Origin: Pyrenula massariospora
Lineage: Eukaryota; Ascomycota; Eurotiomycetes; Pyrenulales; Pyrenulaceae
DNA: 64,000 nt
Assembly: GCA_021030905.1 (NCBI GenBank)
Contig: JAGFMI010000002.1
Location: 2,835,738 to 2,899,737 of the forward strand
Reading direction: 5' to 3'
Positions 45,418 through 56,600 of this stretch are shown piece by piece. The first letter of the stretch is position 1. Each line of letters opens with the position of its first letter. The position numbers were made by a program, and so were the translations under genes. A model generated the notes under the pieces. That model was not told the origin of the DNA. It saw nothing but the letters and a program-made list of their open reading frames with translations, and did no database searches.

Positions 45418-47649
45418 CTAATTCCATGTAAAACTTGGAGGATAAGCACGAGACATGTAGGAATTAAGAGAGTCTGAGTTGGATGATGGGCGCCCTTGAA
45501 TCGCAACTGGATCAGAATATGTCGATAAATTGGATCCGTTTGTTGAAGGAGCAGTAGGTGGCATGTAATGACTGGAGAGGGGCGCTTGGTACGACAGGCA
45601 ATTGCCTAATGGCGTCTGAGCTTGGCCTAGGAATGGAATATTTTTGTAGCTCGCATCATTCAAAGGTATCTGTTGATACTCAAGTTGAGGATTTGTCAAG
45701 GATGCATGATAGCCTGGCGTATTTCTCATGAACTGGGCGTCCGACCAGCCAGCTGTAAGATTTGATAGACCTATTGCGGGCTGGTTGAGGTTTCGATAAG
45801 TAGCTCCAGTCTCATAATTATTATTATAATCGAGCGGAACAAATGAACCAGGTGTGTTGTGCATCCATGAGGAAACTTCGTGGGGATTGGTTGTGCGAGC
45901 CAATCTCATATCAGAGCCGGATTGAATGACAGCATTTGTTTCTATTGCTTTTGCAATATCTGAGAAGTTTTTCTCTATTGCGATACAGCGAGCTGTTTTT
46001 CCATCTTTCAACTTCCTGTCCTGAGCACCTCTTTCAAGTAAGAACTTAACAACTGTTAAATGACCATTCTCAGCAGCTGTGTGAAGGGGGCCTATTGCTA
46101 TTTGATTGTCATTGGGTTCAATGTTTTCGTCAAGCATGTACCTGACGATTTCGATTTGGCCTGAACCTGCGGCGTTTGCAAGAATAGAATGGCCAAAGGC
46201 GTCTCTGTTGTCAAGCCTCGCGCCAGCTTTATGAAGCTTCTTAAAATTCTCCGGGTTCCCAGCTCGGGCAGCATATGCTAGTGGTGTTCTTTGGAACATG
46301 TCACGGCAGTTGAGATCGTCGCGTCTGCATTTATCGATGACACACTGTAAGATTTCTTGAGAGGAACAGATTGCAGCGATATGTACCGGCTGCCGCCTCA
46401 ATATATCGAACTGGGTAGCTGCGTAATCGGGATTCTTCATCAGTGCTTTGAGCGCTTCAAGTTGTTCATCGAGGATAGCACGGTGGACCGCTGGGAAAGG
46501 TTCATCCGATGGGAATATACGCTCTTCAGGGTATATTCCATTTTTCACAAGAAATGATTTCATTTGAGATGAAGTCTTGATGTACGATTGTGCGAGCAGG
46601 TTATGGTCATGTTCCGTTAAATGACCATGGGGCACGCGGGAGAGTTTTTTCAGGAGCATGCAAAGCCAACCATAAAGCTCATATCGCAGACATTCATCGA
46701 TTTTTTGGCGTAGAAAGGTTGCTTGATGTTCTTCAAGTGAATGTGATGTGATTATAGAAGAGTCGAAGAGTTCGAACAAGTGTGAAGTCCTGCAAAGGTA
46801 ATTCATCAGTTTGTCTCGAGAAGACTTGGTCCATTCACATGGATGGCTGGTTCGTCTCGGAGCTGCAAAAAGACGCTTTTCTAGCGCAAAGGACAAATGA
46901 TTTATCTGCTCCCATGTGCCTTCAATGTGACACTCAAGTTGATTTTTAAGGCCAAGAGCATCACAAGCTCTACGAGAGCACTCAAGCATCAAATATATTT
47001 CTGCTAAATGATTTGTACTACGCACAGTCAGCGTGTATCTCTGCCAACGTGATCTCGTTGTTCTGACGTACCTTTTGGCCGATTCGTCAAGACATTCCAG
47101 CTCTAAGAAAGTTGGGATATTGTCCGCAATCAAAGGTATGGAAGTCAAGCGCTCGTTCTCTAATTGTGACGATGGGGCAGCTTCTCCGTTACCTTCGGAA
47201 AGAGAGTTATCCGGGATAGAAGTTCGAGACCTTGTATGAGGACTGGGTAGCTGGCCGCAACGGTTTGGTGTACGATGGGGTTGATTTTCTTCAGATCGAG
47301 CAAGACCGGAAATGACACGGGGTGCTCTGCTCGATGAACGATTTGTAGATGCAGGATGCATGGGTTTTGGCCGTCGACCCCGTCGTCGTGACGCAGCAAC
47401 AGGTTCGCTGCAGTCTTCCTCGTGGTTGAGGCATCGTAAACATTTTTCACCTTTGGACCAGTCCCGATCAGATGGCTCGCACTACGCATATCAGCTCCAA
47501 CATATCCAAAGCTTATAACGCTTGATGCTGACTCTTACCTTCTGCTTAGACTTCCGACAAGCCTCACATTTCCGTATCGGTGGCTTTCGTTGTGCTCGAT
47601 AGCGTTGCTCTGGCATGTGAGGGAGTTCATCGGTTCTAGACAACGCCAT
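45418..47649 (-). CDS. Zn2Cys6 DNA-binding domain fused to ankyrin repeats
   Basis: Two exons (47649-47539 and 47481-45418) give 724 residues. The 57-bp intron (GTAAGA..GCGTAG) splits the zinc cluster: Cys28-x2-Cys31-x6-Cys38-x12-Cys51-x2-Cys54-x6-Cys61, a complete Zn(II)2Cys6 module of fungal transcription factors with RKSKQK as the DNA-contact stretch. A basic linker (RRRGRRPKP) could be a nuclear signal. Residues about 100-360 are helical with no named domain. Residues about 367-552 hold five or more ankyrin repeats (RQPVHIAAICSSQEIL, RTPLAYAARAGNPENFKKL, GPLHTAAENGHLTVVKFLLE). The last 170 residues are Pro/Ser/Asn/Tyr-rich, like an activation region. There is no fungal_trans middle homology domain; ankyrins replace it. 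A nuclear regulator controlled by protein binding is likely. It is divergent from a second ankyrin gene. Confidence 0.88.
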
Positions 47650-49055
47650 CACACTTGTCGGAAAGATTGTTGGAACAAGAGGAGAAAAAATCTTCTCTCA
47701 TTCATGTTCCAGGAAGAGAAGAGAGTCGAGCTTGTGTCAATCGACATTTCGAGCTTGAGCTAGGCGGGTACGATGGGGGTTTGGACTCGCAGCACCGGTG
47801 AGGCTCGGAGACAATGTACCGTGCCCTTGTTGCTGCCAGACGAACTTCGATAGGTATAAAAGAGTGTAAATAATCATAAAACCAAAATTTTAGAGCCGAG
47901 AGCTTCAAATGCTCTTGGTGTAGCCCGCGAACATCTTGAGATTTTGTAATGCGAAGCGAGTCGAGCCTTGCGAGCGACACCTGAATATGCGACATTGCGC
48001 GAGAAATTAGGTGTAGCTTGGCCATATGTGCGAATGGAAAGGAACTTAGTGTAGTGTTGATGAGGGTTCTAGGCGGCGAGCGGACGAGCTGGTTGCCTTT
48101 TGCCGTTTTCTGGTCCTTCTGGACGGTGTCTGCGTAAAGGTTGGAGAAGAGGCGGGGTTGCCTGGGTCTGGTTGGTTCTGACTGAGACAAAGTGGCGTGG
48201 GCGGCGTCAGCCTCTGTTGGCGAGCCCTTTCGAGATCACCTTGAAAGCCGTACGTTCCTCCGCTCTTATCGCTCTGACTGCCTCATTCATGAATGTGTAG
48301 CCGAAGAGGTATCACAGCCAAGCTTTGACCCCTGATCTCTTCCTGCATTGGTCAGCACTACGTATGCAATTGTTGTCCGTACGAACCTATTATACACCAT
48401 GCACTTCTATCGCACGTACCGCGCATATAACAGCGCGCACATACAGCTCACAGCGCACGTAAGCGCACGAATGCGCATCCAATGCCTTACGAGCGCATTT
48501 AACACGCATCTCAAATATGCCTCAGCACATTCCGAGCGCGAAGAAATTCTCCGTCAGAGACAGTTTTAGTATATCCTATTCAGTCGCATTTTCACGCGCA
48601 ATTTGTCGCATTTTGACTGCACTCTTCACTGCATTATTGCTGACCTCTAGCGCCCAAACATTGGTATCTATTACAGTCCTCTTATTCACATGTTTTCTTC
48701 TCTCGGTCTACTGAATGGACCTAAATCACCCTGATGCTCATACCCGTATGGATTGGGTGGCCTAGCTTGCAGCCTTGTGTCAAATTTTGAACCCAGCCGC
48801 CCACATAAGTCCGAGCATGGTGCCTCATAAATTGCCCTTAAATCTTTGTTAGGCTTGGTTCTAAAACGCAACAAAATTCTTGACAACGGAAATATGATAG
48901 TGACTATTGTCCCCTGGCCTACTTAAACCCTCTCTTTCTCTGCCTTTTAAATGTCTCCCAAACAGCAGATTCATTTGTTTATGATTATCACAGTCAGAGA
49001 TCTAGAGTTCATACCGCTTGAACACTCACTGTGGCTCATAGCTTGATCAGAAATC
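47650..49055. promoter_or_regulatory. Shared upstream region of two divergent ankyrin genes
   Basis: 1.4 kb between the two start codons. The centre carries the GCGCA cluster listed separately. A 162-codon minus-strand frame at 47702-48190 begins with TTG and shows no domain; it is not called. Confidence 0.5.
48421..48601. repeat. Cluster of GCGCA motifs, partly at 10-bp spacing
   Basis: Seven GCGCA pentamers lie within 181 bp on the plus strand, at 48421, 48435, 48453, 48463, 48473, 48493 and about 48597. Four of them (453, 463, 473, 493) are spaced by exactly 10 or 20 bp, one helical turn. Related CGCAC, ACGCAT and TCGCAT copies fill gaps. The sequence between motifs varies, so this is not a simple tandem repeat but looks like an array of protein-binding sites in the divergent promoter. 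Confidence 0.6.
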
Positions 49056-51269
49056 ATGTCATTATTCGGCTTTTCCAGAAGCGACGTACTTATCCGTATG
49101 GACTTGGCTAAAGACTACTCTCAACAGTTCCAGGATTTCCAGAGCCTACCTTGCGAAACTCAAGACCTTGGTCTGCAACTGCGGTTGTTAGAACTGGATC
49201 TTCAAGACATGGAATCAATTGTGGCTCGAACCAGTCAAGTCCCTGCCAGTATCCATGAACAATGGAAGTCAAGCACAGCCTCGATCATTCAGCATCCTTC
49301 ATCAAAGAGTGCATGTTACCGTTTGAAATATTTCAGTAGCCCGATCTCACGCTCGCCTCTATTGGATAAGCTTGCCCCAGAAAAGACTTCAACAAGTGAG
49401 ATCCGAAACAAATGTTATCGAAACTGTTCATACCTCTGATCTCGAATAGGCATGCTCTATGACCGACAGCTGTCGTTATTTGAAGATATCCAACGACTTT
49501 GTGCCTCTACCTCCCGACTATGCTCTGAAATATCGAAGCTTTGGGGGCAATCATCCCCCATACGTCCTTCGCCAGCCGAAAGCATCTTCTCATCAGCTAT
49601 TGATTGGATTCTCGATCAAGAAAGCCCTCCTTCAGCGCAGCGACTCTTCAAATTCCTCTCCAACCTGAGGGGTCCTCTGAAACTCGACAACGTAGATGAA
49701 ATCTGGAATGAGACTCCGAATTACTCATTCATTCAATATTCTTTACTAGACTGGTGGGGAATGTTGATAATTGAGAAGGATATGACAGTGAGATTTACCT
49801 GTCCAAAATATCGACAGTATTTCTCTATCAAAAGGGATTTGATTAGAGAAGGGACGTCAATGAACCTAAATATTGATGAAGAAATTGCTAAGCGATGCTT
49901 ACACCATATCTGGCGGCATGCTCTTCATCATCTTTTCCAACATTTTACGGAGTGCCCAATGAAGGGCTGCCCCAAATGTGGTCACGACAAGTGCGCAGAA
50001 TGCGAGTTTTCCTTCATTCATTGGCACAAGCATTATCTCGCCGCGGAATCAGAGAGCTCTAGCCTTCCTCTGATGATGTACGAAATGCTCCAGGCTTATT
50101 TTTGTCAGCAGCATGACCATCGAAGTGCCGAATGCAGGCAGCTGTCACCAGATGAGCTTAATAAGGCGCTTCAAATCACAGTAAGGTTCGACCTGGCAGT
50201 TATCACAAGGACCTACCTTGAGATGGGTGCTGATCCGAACGCGTGCCTATCCCCTTTCAAGGTGACGGCGCTACATGTTGCAGCAGCAGCTAATGTTTCA
50301 CGCCGCATAATTCGGCTTCTTTTAGAGCGAGGCGCTAATGTCGAAGCACTTGATAGTGAAGGAAAATCGCCATTGCACATTGCTGCCAGCTCCGGAGCCG
50401 TGAACTGCGTGTTACTCCTTATCGAGTCAGGTGCAGATACAAACTTAAAGACTGCTCAGTCGTTTGAATTAACGGATTATGGCCGAGAGCTTTATCCATG
50501 GGAATTTACCTACCCGATCGCCGACATCTATACTTCCTCAAACTGGTCAGATGGACGATGGATGTCAGCTACTTTAGCATCAGAGGTCGACTGGTGGGTA
50601 ATAGATCGATTGTTATGCCTTCCAAACGGCAAACATCCTCCTTGCCAGCCAATAGATCCGCCAGATCATCCGATCTCTGGCCTGACACCCCTTCATATCG
50701 CGACTGGCTCCAGCCAGTACTTTGTCATAGCTGCACTTGTAGCTAATGGAGCGGATGTCCACGAAAAGACGGCTAAACCTGTCGAACTCACCGCGCTAGA
50801 CATTGCGATTAGCATGAGAAATGATGGCATCGCGGCACTTCTCAAATGCTGTGGTATTTTCCGCCCCCAGATACCATGGGTCAACCCATTCTCCGGATGC
50901 CTTACCGATCAAAACCAATTTGGTGAGAAATCCATGCAACAGCATCTCAAAATGACCCACATCAGCCGCTACACTACGACTAATTCCCCCAAAAGACGCC
51001 TTGGTGGTGACAAAATTAAACCCTACCCTTTCAGAAAGATTCCACAAAAGATCTTGCCCTTCTCTAATGATGGTATATCTTCACAGAACTCTACCAAAGC
51101 CATCTCATGTCCCCATTGTTCGTGGACCATCAAAGACCAGACCCGATTGAACAATCCCAAAACAAAATTGCAGACAATGGATGATGCACTACGCTGTGAT
51201 GACAACAAGATGCTATTCCAAACACCTCCACCAAGCATAAGTCCAACACGAAGCAACTCTCCACCGTGA
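49056..51269 (+). CDS. Ankyrin-repeat protein with cysteine-rich insert
   Basis: Two exons (49056-49395, 49450-51269) join in frame through a 54-bp intron (GTGAGA..GAATAG) to 719 residues. The N-terminal third is helical. Around residues 170-245 the segment RLFKFLSNLRGPLKLDNVDE to TCPKYRQYFSIKRDL has the look of the winged-helix region that follows NACHT domains in fungal NLR-like proteins, but no P-loop is present. A Cys/His-rich patch follows (CPMKGCPKCGHDKCAEC, then HWHKH) that could bind zinc. Ankyrin repeats lie about residues 350-590 (TALHVAAAANVSRRIIRLLL, SPLHIAASSGAVNCVLLLIE, TPLHIATGSSQYFVIAALVA). The C-terminal tail carries one CPHC pair and is basic and Ser-rich. Role unknown; perhaps a partner of the divergent Zn2Cys6-ankyrin protein. 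Confidence 0.82.
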
Positions 51270-52881
51270 ACATGAACTTGTTTGTCCTTTACAAGCACCG
51301 CTATGTCAAACAATTTGTCGTACTCTAGCCAATTTACAGTACATCTTCAATTTTTCGGCTTTCGCCGTGACCTGTCCTCGCTCTCCTTAAAATCACTGTC
51401 CATGTTTCTCGCCTTTTATCCTTTCCGGTCGTCGTGATTTCACTTTAAATGATTGTGGCGTAATATTCAAATCCGGCAATGGCGATGATAACTTGAGTTA
51501 CAGAGAGTGAGATAGAAATGGTCACATCGATGTAACCTTTTCATGAAATGTGATTTTCACGAGTATGGCTTTGAATAAGCCCTGGAATCACCAATAGAAC
51601 TCAACTTCTAGTGATCACTGGTCTTGAAGTCTTAGTATTAGCTATTGCGAAACACAACTCCAGCCTGGCTTCAGATCTGATGGTTGTTGTCATTGATCTA
51701 GCCTTGGTATGACTCTCTTTGAGTCTCTCGCTTTGTTTAATAAATTGAACGACTCTAAAATCACTGTCTGTAATCTTGAGAAACAAACTCCTTAGGCTCA
51801 GACGTAAATTCCTACCGTCAATAATTTCTACATGATTGTAATTCTTGTAATTAGGCCATGATGGAAAACTACAAATGATGTTTAGCATGTCAGCGGAGGT
51901 TGTGAGACATCAAACTCGGGTTTAGTTTTCTTGAATATTCCTTGAGCAGTTTGCCGCTCGTATGGGCATCTTGCGCAAGGAGAGAATCTAAGGCATGACC
52001 TTGCGCAAATGACTAGATTTCCAGTAAAGCACAGTACTTTAAACGATTATCTTAAGACGCCACTAGAATTTGCGACTGCTTTAAACGCTTATCCTTCTCG
52101 ACTGTGCGCGAAAAATAATATTAGCTGAGGACCGCATAGTTGCGCGAAATGTCGCCATGCTGTCTAGTCAGCATGCTAGACCCGATATCAGAAGATTTAA
52201 GATCTCTATCATGATAGCATCGCATGTGAAGATGAGTAAATGCTTTTGCGCATGCGTCAGAGATTCGAAGACTACGAGATCCTTCGCAATTCCTAGTAGC
52301 GATATCGAAGACTATGTTTCGTATTCTGTGAACACAAAAAGAGCGATGACCGCAAAGGACCCTACATGTTTCACTGCGAATAAAATTTTGAGCTTGAGGT
52401 TTGTATCGATGACGTGCTCTATGTATCTGTACCAATTCTAAGAGAGCGAGACTTATACTAAAATAAGAAGAGCTTCGACGTTTACTTATGCGACAAGGTA
52501 CAAGCTATCAAAGGCCAGGGCGATGGGGTCCTACGCTCTACGCAGCCATTATCAGTGCGATATACGAACTGAATTCTGGCACGGAAGCTAATAACGAGCA
52601 TGGGCCGTAAGCGCACATTATCCGCAACAATTTGTTCTTGACAGGCGATAGATAGACATCACGAGAAAGAAAATTAGTTGCGATACTTTATAGAGTCCTT
52701 TTGATCGGGATTACGAGACCTACCGCGAGAATTGGGCACTTCATGACATAAATATCTGCGCTTCCTTTACCTTTGATCCTCTTTTGAAGGTTTCTTCTAT
52801 CGCCACATCATAGCATCAATTTAATCTAGTCCCTACTGCAAGACAGATTGTCAGCCGCAGAGGACACGTTCACAATTAGCC
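51270..52881. other. Intergenic, A/T-rich
   Basis: A 95-codon ATG frame on the minus strand (51888-51601) and two overlapping frames near 52121-52441 show no recognised family. No repeat or RNA gene seen. Confidence 0.4.
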
Positions 52882-53476
52882 ATGTCTAAGTGCGGCGACA
52901 AAGGCTACCACATTAATAATCATCTCTTCCCAGAGGACCCGTGGTCTGTATACAACGCCCGTACTCCCCTCCCGGAAAACTCAAAATGGCCCTCAAATGA
53001 ACGTGGAGACCAGTACCGAAAGGATGCGCAAGTGCTCACGTATGATGAGACGAAAGCTCACAGCAGTGATCCTAAGCGCCAAAGAGGAGACGGAAGGATA
53101 GAAATGGGAAATGGAGAAAGAGAGAGGAAAACCGGTAAGACTTAGGTCTTTTATATTCTTGACAAAATCAATATTCTTACCTGTTTGCGTATTATTAGAT
53201 GTGGCGGCTTCGTATTCGCCTGGTGTGAAGAAAAGTCCCACGTCGCTAGGCGGCTCAATGTTGATAGAAAGAGCCAGTTATCCTCGGGAAGGAGACTTGG
53301 CCCAGCTCCATCATGGTTATACCAGTCATCCGCAATATCAAGTGGATAGGTCCTATAGTAGCCTGGTTGAAGAAAACGATACTGCTGACCTGACAATTGG
53401 TGCTGGTGGATGGATCAGTCCCAAAGAAATAGAGCAGGGTCAAGAGGAACCTTTGAAAAACGGAGATAAATTTTAG
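52882..53476 (+). CDS. Hypothetical small hydrophilic protein
   Basis: Two exons (52882-53134 and 53199-53476) separated by a 64-bp intron (GTAAGA..TTATTAG) give 176 residues in frame. The protein is polar throughout, rich in Asp, Gly, Ser, Tyr and Lys/Arg, with stretches such as NHLFPEDPWSVYNARTPLPE and HHGYTSHPQYQVDRSYSSLV. There is no signal peptide, membrane helix or known domain, and it is probably disordered. The two-exon structure with good borders and matched frames is the main support. It is convergent with the broken ABC transporter gene, 222 bp away. Confidence 0.5.
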
Positions 53477-53698
53477 ATGCTGATATTGAAAACGATGAAG
53501 TTATAGGGGTGGTGATGTAGAGCATGCCTTAAAGACTTTGAAAAATAGGGTTGAGCAAAGCAAAGCTAAGGCCACAGTCGGTCATTATTTTCCTTATAAA
53601 AACCACGAGTGTTGACACACAACCGTTATTGCTAGTCGGCGGTGAGAGCTATGGAGCACAACGCTCTCGAGTTAGGTACAAGGCTAATAGGTCGGCCC

Positions 53699-56600
53699 TT
53701 AACGTCGTCCGCCAAGACTCCATAGCTCCCCAAACCTCGTCCCTGCACTCTCCGCTAGTTCCCGAGGGGTACCAACCTCATCTATCTCGCCTCTATCCAT
53801 CACGACTACCCGATCAAAGTCCATGATCATGTCTAGCCGATGGCTCACAGCGACAATGGTGTACTTCCTGAACTCCTGGCGGATGACATTTTGCATCGTC
53901 CGCTCTGTTTCTAGGTCTACGCTTGAACTGACCTCATCTAGCAGCAGGACTCCGCCTTCTTCAGACCTGCCACAGCTACCATCGATGCCTGAGAGGGCCC
54001 TCGCTCGCATTCGTCTGCGCAGCACGACCCGAGCGAGACTCAAGAGCTGTCTGGCCCTGAGAGAGCGTACTAGCGGTCATGCTGGCCTCGAGGCCGCCGC
54101 GTTCCTGCACAAAGTCCCACAGATCGACGGCGCGCAGGACTGATTCGCAGTCTGTGGCAGTGGCAACTGGTGTTAAAGGGTCTAGGTTGGCCTGGAAGGA
54201 TGAGCCGTCTGGCAGGAAGACGGCTTCCTGCGAGACGGCGATGATTCTGCGCCTGAGCGTAGCCCTGTTGAGCTGGTGTAGCGGCGTATCATCGATGTTA
54301 ATGATGTTGGTATCGGCCACCATTTGCAAGGGGAGTGGGTCTAGCAGCTTGAGCAAAAGCGCGATAAGCGACGATTTGCCGCTGCCTGTGCGGCCGCAGA
54401 CGGCGACTTTCTCGCCAGGGTGGATCATCAAGCTGATTTTGCGGAGTGCCAAGCTTGGCGTTGTGGCATCACGCTGCTCGTCACGGTCCTCATAGCTGGC
54501 GGAGACGCCCTTCAGCTCGATCTTGCCCTTCTGCGGCCAGTCCACCGGCGGCTGAATATCCTCTATCTCTTCTCTGTCTTCCGGCATCACCTTTTGGCTA
54601 AAATTCCGTAATCTACTGATGGCACCGATTGAAGTCTCGAGCATTGTGTAAAACATAACGATGCCAGAAAGGTTCTCACCAAACTGCATGAGAGTGACCA
54701 ACGACGCGCCCGTGAAGCCAGAGTTGGATCGCAGTTGCACGGCGAGAGCGGTAAGGATGACGGCCATAAACATGACGACCATATTCAGCACAAGTGCTAA
54801 CCATTGCTGGATCATGATCAACAGGTAAGCGGGGCGCTGTGACGTATTCAATAGCTGGGTGTTCTTCACTCGATCCTCTGCGACGAAACCGAAAGCTCGG
54901 AGAGTTGATATTCCCCTGATTGTATCCAAAAAGTGTGTGCTAGGTGACAAATATCAGTCTTCTCGTACTTCATAGAAGATATATATGATCATTGTAGAGA
55001 GAATATTGTAAGAGGAAGGGGTCAGGTGGGCAACTAAGAGGAGGAGCTTGTGGCTCTAGGATGGACGGATTACTCACTAGAGCGGACCCTTAGCCTCAAG
55101 ATCCAAGATTCTCAACTGCCTCGAGGTGCGAAGGTAGAAGTTTTGTACGACATACAGCAGCGCCGCAAGGAACGGATAGCTGATCGCTATGTAAGGGGAA
55201 GAAGTTAAGAGAACAGCTGCCTGCCCGATGGTCACAAAGGTATCGTAAAATAGAGCTAGAAGAGCGGTTGGGAGTTCTGTGTCCACGAGATTAAGATCTT
55301 GAGAGAAGAGATTGGTAATTATGCCTTGGTCACTTGAGGTGAAGAATTTAAGCGGAGCATGGATTAAAGTATGCAAGGCGTCTCTGTGCAGGTTGGCTCC
55401 TGACCTCTTCATCGCGACGACGAAAAGGATCCATCCGAAAATGCCGAGCGAAAGCAAGAAGCACATCTCAAGAAGGGCGTAGATCCCCACGTAAAAGTTG
55501 TAGGAGTGAGCGGGACTCGTTGAGAAGGCATTATCTGACCAATACTTCAACCAAATGGTGGGAAAATTGTAGAAAAACCCTAGAAGCGCACCCAAGAGAA
55601 ACATTGAGCTAGCAATGATGAAGCCCATACTTTTGAAGTAGTGCTTGTACACGGCTGGATCTCCAGTCTGTCGTTTCTTGTCGTCCACAAGGGGTATTGA
55701 GGACTTTGCGTTCACGATCGCTGGCAGAAGTTCTACTCTTCTCGGCTCTCGAGTACTGCTCTTCGGCCCCTTATTCTCATTAGAGGCGTCATTTCCGGTA
55801 CCACTCACGCCGAGGCTGTGTACGTAGCTTTTATTCACAAGCAGTTCTTCAAAGCTGCCCTGCTCGATGACTTTACCTTGGGCTCCAAGGGCGATGATAT
55901 GTTTCGCTTCAGGAAGATGTTGTACGGAATGTGTGCACAGAATGGCAGTTGCGCGCCGTTGACAGATAATGCCATCGACGCCGAATACACGACGGAAGAC
56001 TTGATCCTCAGTGTCAGCGTCGAGCCCGGAAAAGATGTCGTCGAAGATGAATAGGTCCGTTTGGAGATAAAGAGCGCGGGCCAATGAGACGCGCCGTCTC
56101 TGTCCGCCCGATAATGTGATACCGTTGCTACCAGCTTTTGAATTCTCGCCTTGCGGGAGTGTCTCGAAGTCGAATCTCAGCATCGTAGCATCAATGACCT
56201 CGGAGTACCTATCGGGGTCGAAAGGCGAAAAACCAATGATATTGTTTTTAATACTCTCGTTTAAGAGGAATGGAGTCTGATCACAATAGCCCAGGCGAGG
56301 AGTTTGGTTGGCTAGATCGACTTGACCTGACCAATAAGGTATCTCTCCCAAGAGCGCTTTGCACAGCGTAGACTTTCCTGATGCAATGGGACCGACAATA
56401 AGAGTCAGGCCTGACCGAGGAATAACGATGTTGATGTCGTGCAACAACATCTTCCCTTCTTCCCATCCAAAATTGCCATCCTTCACAGTGAGAGCACTTC
56501 TAGATCCAATTCCCACGAGTGGTATGGCATTCTCGCCGACCAGCGATGCCTCTCTGTTGTGTCTTAAGGCTGCATCTTGTGTGACCCGGAAGTCTTCATA

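Noticed and set aside
47702-48190. 162-codon minus-strand frame upstream of the Zn2Cys6-ankyrin gene
   Set aside because: It begins with TTG, has no domain, and lies in the upstream region of the gene.
51601-51888. 95-codon ATG frame on the minus strand
   Set aside because: No family or neighbour support; in an A/T-rich stretch where such frames arise by chance.
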